Assembly (NCBI GenBank): GCA_964404455.1
Contig: CAYOJY010000051.1
Location: forward strand, 1-6,093
Direction: 5' to 3'
From: CAKOSP01 sp964404455
GTDB taxonomy: Bacteria; Bacillota_I; Bacilli_A; RF39; UBA660
Length of the DNA stretch: 6,093 nt
Positions 6,000 to 6,093 of the stretch are shown here, piece after piece; position 1 is the first letter of the stretch; each line of letters opens with the position of its first letter. The notes below the pieces were generated by a model. The model did no database searches, was not told the DNA's origin, and was given only the letters and a program-made list of their open reading frames with translations. Made by a program: the position numbers and the translations under genes.

Positions 6000-6061
6000 G
6001 CTGCGACGACAAGGGTGTCGTCGCAAATATTCAGATTAACGACTGGGCGTATAACTTCGTA
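5987..6061 (-). pseudogene. Short remnant with an 'IRPVVNL' motif
   Basis: Between two stops the frame reads 'YEVIRPVVNLNICDDTLVV' and a few more residues, 24 in all. 'xVRPVVNLxxxTLV' is typical of the last part of the same surface-type protein family as the neighbouring fragments. No start, ribosome binding site or upstream domain is present. It begins 5 bp after the stop of the fragment at the window edge, in another frame. Part of its coding sequence is the GC-rich hairpin at 6002-6025. Confidence 0.5.
6002..6025. repeat. 10-bp GC-rich inverted repeat (third hairpin)
   Basis: TGCGACGACA (6002-6011) and TGTCGTCGCA (6016-6025) form a perfect stem around the loop AGGG. It stands out as the most GC-rich stretch of the window. 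There is no adjacent T-run. Confidence 0.65.
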
Positions 6062-6066
6062 TTAAA

Positions 6067-6093
6067 TTATTTTATAATATAAGGGTTATTCCA
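6067..6093 (-). CDS. Extreme C-terminus of a gene running in from the right, possibly a 'NPYxI'-ending surface protein
   Basis: Only the last eight codons and the TAA are in the window, reading 'WNNPYIIK'. Proteins that carry the 'RPVVNL' motif often end in 'GTxxNPYxI' plus a residue or two, so this may be the end of an intact or broken family member. The piece is too short to be firm. Confidence 0.35.
   Translation of the reverse strand, partial: WNNPYIIK

Noticed and set aside
6051..6063. ATAACTTCGTATT resembles one 13-bp arm of a loxP site.
   Set aside because: There is no inverted second arm 8 bp away, and no Cre-like gene in the window. The bases are explained by the codons of the 'YEVI' peptide on the minus strand.

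Overview
The window is very AT-rich and uses the standard genetic code: tryptophan is TGG in every intact gene. Promoters are sigma-A-like and ribosome binding sites are strong GGAGG/AAGGGG types. This points to a low-GC Bacillota or Mycoplasmatota relative, perhaps an uncultured gut lineage. The lineage is an inference from gene content and composition.

Left block (1-2520), probably accessory. A well-formed promoter drives a 293-residue gene with the layout of a divergent protein-kinase-like fold. It is convergent with, and 11 bp from, a complete large serine recombinase on the minus strand. A perfect 18-bp palindrome with a CT centre overlaps the ribosome binding site of the recombinase. 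The element to which the recombinase belongs, and its ends, are not resolved within the window.

Middle block (2521-3965). About 280 bp of AT-rich, apparently non-coding sequence is followed by the C-terminal third or less of a nitrate/sulfonate/taurine-type ABC transporter ATPase. That gene is broken at its H-loop and has lost its Walker A, signature and Walker B regions. A terminator hairpin closes this remnant. An intact permease of the matching ABC family follows, so the transporter looks orphaned or dying.

Right block (3965-5605), housekeeping genes on the minus strand. secE and nusG overlap by one base and end at a 16-bp-stem terminator. tmk (dTMP kinase) follows with its own promoter. 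rpmG is not found before secE, and rplK does not follow nusG.

Right edge (5606-6093), unstable-looking DNA. There are three head-to-tail copies of a 28-bp repeat just upstream of the secE promoter region. Beyond them are three minus-strand fragments that resemble C-terminal pieces of the surface or secreted repeat proteins with a 'GVRPVxxL ... NPYxI' ending (a DUF6273-like family, by memory). Three strong hairpins lie in 100 bp among these fragments. The layout suggests a decayed tandem array of such genes next to the essential secE-nusG operon.
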